DNA from: Bacteroidales bacterium
Lineage (GTDB): Bacteria; Bacteroidota; Bacteroidia; Bacteroidales; UBA932
Length of the DNA stretch: 64,000 nt
Direction of reading: 5' to 3'
Assembly: GCA_017513445.1 (NCBI GenBank)
Contig: JAFXFS010000001.1
Location: 1 to 64,000, forward strand
This document shows, one piece after another, positions 62,070 to 64,000 of the stretch. Below the pieces are notes generated by a model. That model was given only the letters and a program-made list of their open reading frames with translations. It was not told where the DNA came from and did not search any database. How positions within the stretch are numbered: the stretch's first letter is position 1; every line of letters begins with the position of its first letter. Made by a program: the position numbers and the translations under genes.

Positions 62070-62150
62070 ATGGAATTTACATTATTCCAACAGGATTTTG
62101 AAGCAATAAGAGATTATCAGAAAACTATGGTGAAACTACATATGTCTTAA
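62070..62150 (+). CDS. Possible 26-residue peptide between AbiEii and the OLD nuclease (doubtful)
   Basis: An ATG frame of 26 codons (MEFTLFQQDFEAIRDYQKTM...) in the 202-nt gap. No family recognised, no promoter seen. The gap otherwise shows nothing. It may be a remnant of a deleted gene. Confidence 0.15.
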   Translation: MEFTLFQQDFEAIRDYQKTMVKLHMS

Positions 62151-62173
62151 ACGAATAATAATACGAATTATAT

Positions 62174-64000
62174 ATGAAAATACAGTCTGTTCATATTAGA
62201 AATTACCGAAAATTAAAAAATTGTCATATAGACTTTGGAGAAAAGGAAACTGTTTTCGTTGGTGCTAATAATAGTGGCAAGACTTCTGCTATTAGTGCTA
62301 TTGTTTGGTTTCTAAAGAATACAGATAGATTCACTTTAAAAGAGTTCACCGCAACCAATTGGGCATCAATTAATAAAATTGGTGATAAATGGCTCGAACA
62401 TGATTCTGTAGATGAAGCATTACTGAGTTCTCACCAATGGGATAACATTGTACCATCAATGGATGTATGGATAAATGTGGAAGATGGAGAACAGTATCGA
62501 GTGAATCACTTAATACCATCGCTTAGTTCTTGGGATGGTAAAAAGGTTGGTGTCCGTGGACAATATGAGCCCAAGGATGTAACAAAACTCTACACAGTTT
62601 ATAAGGAAGCCAAGATGAAGGCAAAAACTTTAGAGGGTACTGAAGAATGGAAAAAAGCTGGTTCTCCTGAATTATATCCCAAAAATTTATGCGATTTTTT
62701 AGGTAAAGGCTCAAACCTTAGAGAGTATTTCGATGTGAAATACTATATCATAGATCCGGCTCTTGATCCTGATAACGAAGACGAAGTGCAAATAACACCA
62801 GACAATGAGATAGGCAACAACCCACTTGACGGACTAATTAAAGTAGATACCATATTGGCTTCAAGAGATTTCTCTGATCCGGAAGGGCAAACAGACAGTG
62901 ATATAGATACGTTGTCGAAACAGTTCCAACAATACTATAAGAGTAGTGACCAAGAAGATGAAGAATTGACATGTGAAGGGTTGAAACTTCTTGGAGATAT
63001 TGTAACAGCGAACAAAACATACGATGAAAAATTAAAAAAGACTTTTGAGGTTCCTGTCGGCGAGTTGAGGAACATCAATTATCCTGGGTTCCAGAATCCA
63101 GAGATAAAAATACGAAGTAAAATTCAGATTGAGGAAGCCATAAAACATGACTCAGCAGTTCAATTCTCTATTCAAGGTATGGAAGAACTTGTACTTCCAG
63201 AGAAATATAATGGTCTTGGTTATCGGAATCTTATCTCTATTTATTTGAAACTGATAGACTTCAGAGAAAAATGGCTGAAGGCACTAACTGATGGAGAAAA
63301 TATAGAACCTATTCATTTAGTATTTGTAGAAGAACCTGAAGCACACCTACATGCTCAGGCGCAACAAGTGTTTGTAAAGAAAGCATTTGAAGCCCTGTGC
63401 AATAATGAACTAATAAAAAAGCATCCTTGGTTAAAAACGCAGCTTGTGTTAAGCACACATTCAAATCACGTTGTAAATGAACTTGACCTAAATTGTATGC
63501 GCTATTTTAAGCGAGTGATAGATGGCAATGATAATAAAATACCTATCTCAAAAGTCGTAAACTTATCGAGTACGTTTGGAAAAAATGAAGAAGAAACTAA
63601 ACAGTTTGTGACGAGGTATATACGTTTAACTCACTGCGATATATTCTTTTCGGATGCTGTTGTTTTGGTTGAAGGTCCAGCGGAAAAGATACTTGTCCCC
63701 AGCTTTCTCGTAAAAGCTGGATTAGATTCTTATTATATTTCTGTCATAGAAGTGAATGGCCGTCATGCACATAGTTTCCGTAAACTTATTGAAAAGATTG
63801 GAATTGCAACCTTGATTGTGACGGATATAGATGCGACTGAAACAAAAGTAGGAGAAGACGGGAAAGAAAGACATCCGTCCGTGCTTACAGCCAAAGGGAA
63901 AGGTTATAAAACAGGTAACCCTTCAATTAAAAGTTGGCTTTCAGGAAAAGAACAAATCGACGATTTGTTGGTACTGGATGGAAAAGAAAAGCTTGTAAAT
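62174..64000 (+). CDS. OLD-family ATPase-TOPRIM endonuclease (GajA-like), 3' end outside window
   Basis: Open from the ATG at 62174 through the last base: 609 codons without a stop. An N-terminal ABC/SMC-type ATPase: Walker A GANNSGKT (30-37), Walker B VFVEEPEAHLH (383-393, with Glu386/Glu387), STHSNH as D-loop/H-like segment. A TOPRIM nuclease domain follows: Glu500 in VLVEGPAEKIL and Asp551/Asp553 in VTDIDAT. This is the layout of OLD nucleases and of GajA of the Gabija anti-phage system. Whether a UvrD-like GajB follows cannot be seen. The insert between Walker A and B (about 70-350) is long. It lies in an island after an AbiE pair. Confidence 0.9.
   Translation, partial: MKIQSVHIRNYRKLKNCHIDFGEKETVFVGANNSGKTSAISAIVWFLKNTDRFTLKEFTATNWASINKIGDKWLEHDSVDEALLSSHQWDNIVPSMDVWINVEDGEQYRVNHLIPSLSSWDGKKVGVRGQYEPKDVTKLYTVYKEAKMKAKTLEGTEEWKKAGSPELYPKNLCDFLGKGSNLREYFDVKYYIIDPALDPDNEDEVQITPDNEIGNNPLDGLIKVDTILASRDFSDPEGQTDSDIDTLSKQFQQYYKSSDQEDEELTCEGLKLLGDIVTANKTYDEKLKKTFEVPVGELRNINYPGFQNPEIKIRSKIQIEEAIKHDSAVQFSIQGMEELVLPEKYNGLGYRNLISIYLKLIDFREKWLKALTDGENIEPIHLVFVEEPEAHLHAQAQQVFVKKAFEALCNNELIKKHPWLKTQLVLSTHSNHVVNELDLNCMRYFKRVIDGNDNKIPISKVVNLSSTFGKNEEETKQFVTRYIRLTHCDIFFSDAVVLVEGPAEKILVPSFLVKAGLDSYYISVIEVNGRHAHSFRKLIEKIGIATLIVTDIDATETKVGEDGKERHPSVLTAKGKGYKTGNPSIKSWLSGKEQIDDLLVLDGKEKLVN

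Larger units (their letters stand above)
58557..64000. mobile_element. Integrated genetic element with defence cargo (right end outside window)
   Basis: Starts with a tyrosine recombinase, followed in one direction by a RhuM-like gene, an AbiEi/AbiEii pair and an OLD-family nuclease. The left end is within 58290-58556, and the right end is not in the window. No conjugation genes seen yet, so ICE, mobilisable island or phage-like element cannot be told apart. Confidence 0.7.

Overview
The window reads as a chromosome segment of a low-GC member of the Bacteroidales (Bacteroidota). Four things point there. The ribosomal block is rplM-rpsI-rpsB-tsf. Many starts are preceded by the Bacteroidota -7 box TAnnTTTG, with AT-rich leaders and few Shine-Dalgarno sites. 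The families are lineage-typical (GldH, RicT/PSP1, type II chorismate mutase fused to DAHP synthase, BACON and DUF5689 lipoproteins). The integrase resembles those of Bacteroides conjugative transposons. I cannot assign a family or species.

Layout. 1-500: tail of an unidentified gene, its terminator, and a cluster of palindromic repeats. 518-5328 (minus): secreted C1 peptidase, aminopeptidase P, LpxK, DusB. 5.4-8.3 kb (plus): ribosomal operon with two hairpin leaders. 8.3-9.7 kb: a dRS3-like palindrome and kbl. 9.9-15.8 kb: tripartite RND efflux pump plus a small PII-like protein. 15.8-18.3 kb: thioredoxin, an outer-membrane barrel, a LOG-family protein and a polyprenyl synthetase. 18.3-24.5 kb (minus): tightly packed trmB, gldH, ricT, holB, U32 peptidase and TPR genes. 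24.6-28.7 kb: an M16 peptidase homologue without zinc ligands and small conserved proteins. 28.9-41.3 kb: housekeeping genes (hemW, miaA, smpB, lgt, pgk, aroF/CM, frr, pyrH, fumarate reductase cytochrome b), mostly in divergent pairs. 41.4-41.65 kb: second palindromic repeat array. 41.7-45.4 kb (minus): Omp85-like barrel, acyltransferase, bile-acid/sodium symporter homologue.

45.5-55.2 kb (plus) is the most interesting chromosomal locus. One promoter precedes six near-contiguous genes: a BACON plus triple-DUF5689 lipoprotein, a DRGH-type DNA/RNA endonuclease lipoprotein, a secreted endonuclease/exonuclease/phosphatase (EEP), a TonB-dependent receptor, a second DUF5689 lipoprotein, and a second EEP enzyme without a signal peptide. 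No SusD or glycosidase is present. I infer an envelope system that binds, cuts and imports nucleic acid, or takes phosphate or nucleosides from it, laid out like a polysaccharide utilisation locus. A short-type ahcY follows 4 nt later.

58.3 kb to the window end is an integrated element entering a defence region. It has a tyrosine recombinase of the IntDOT kind, a RhuM-like small protein, an AbiEi/AbiEii type IV toxin-antitoxin pair, and an OLD-family ATPase-TOPRIM nuclease (GajA-like) that runs off the end. Whether the last is Gabija depends on the next gene, outside the window. No tRNA, rRNA or CRISPR array was seen.
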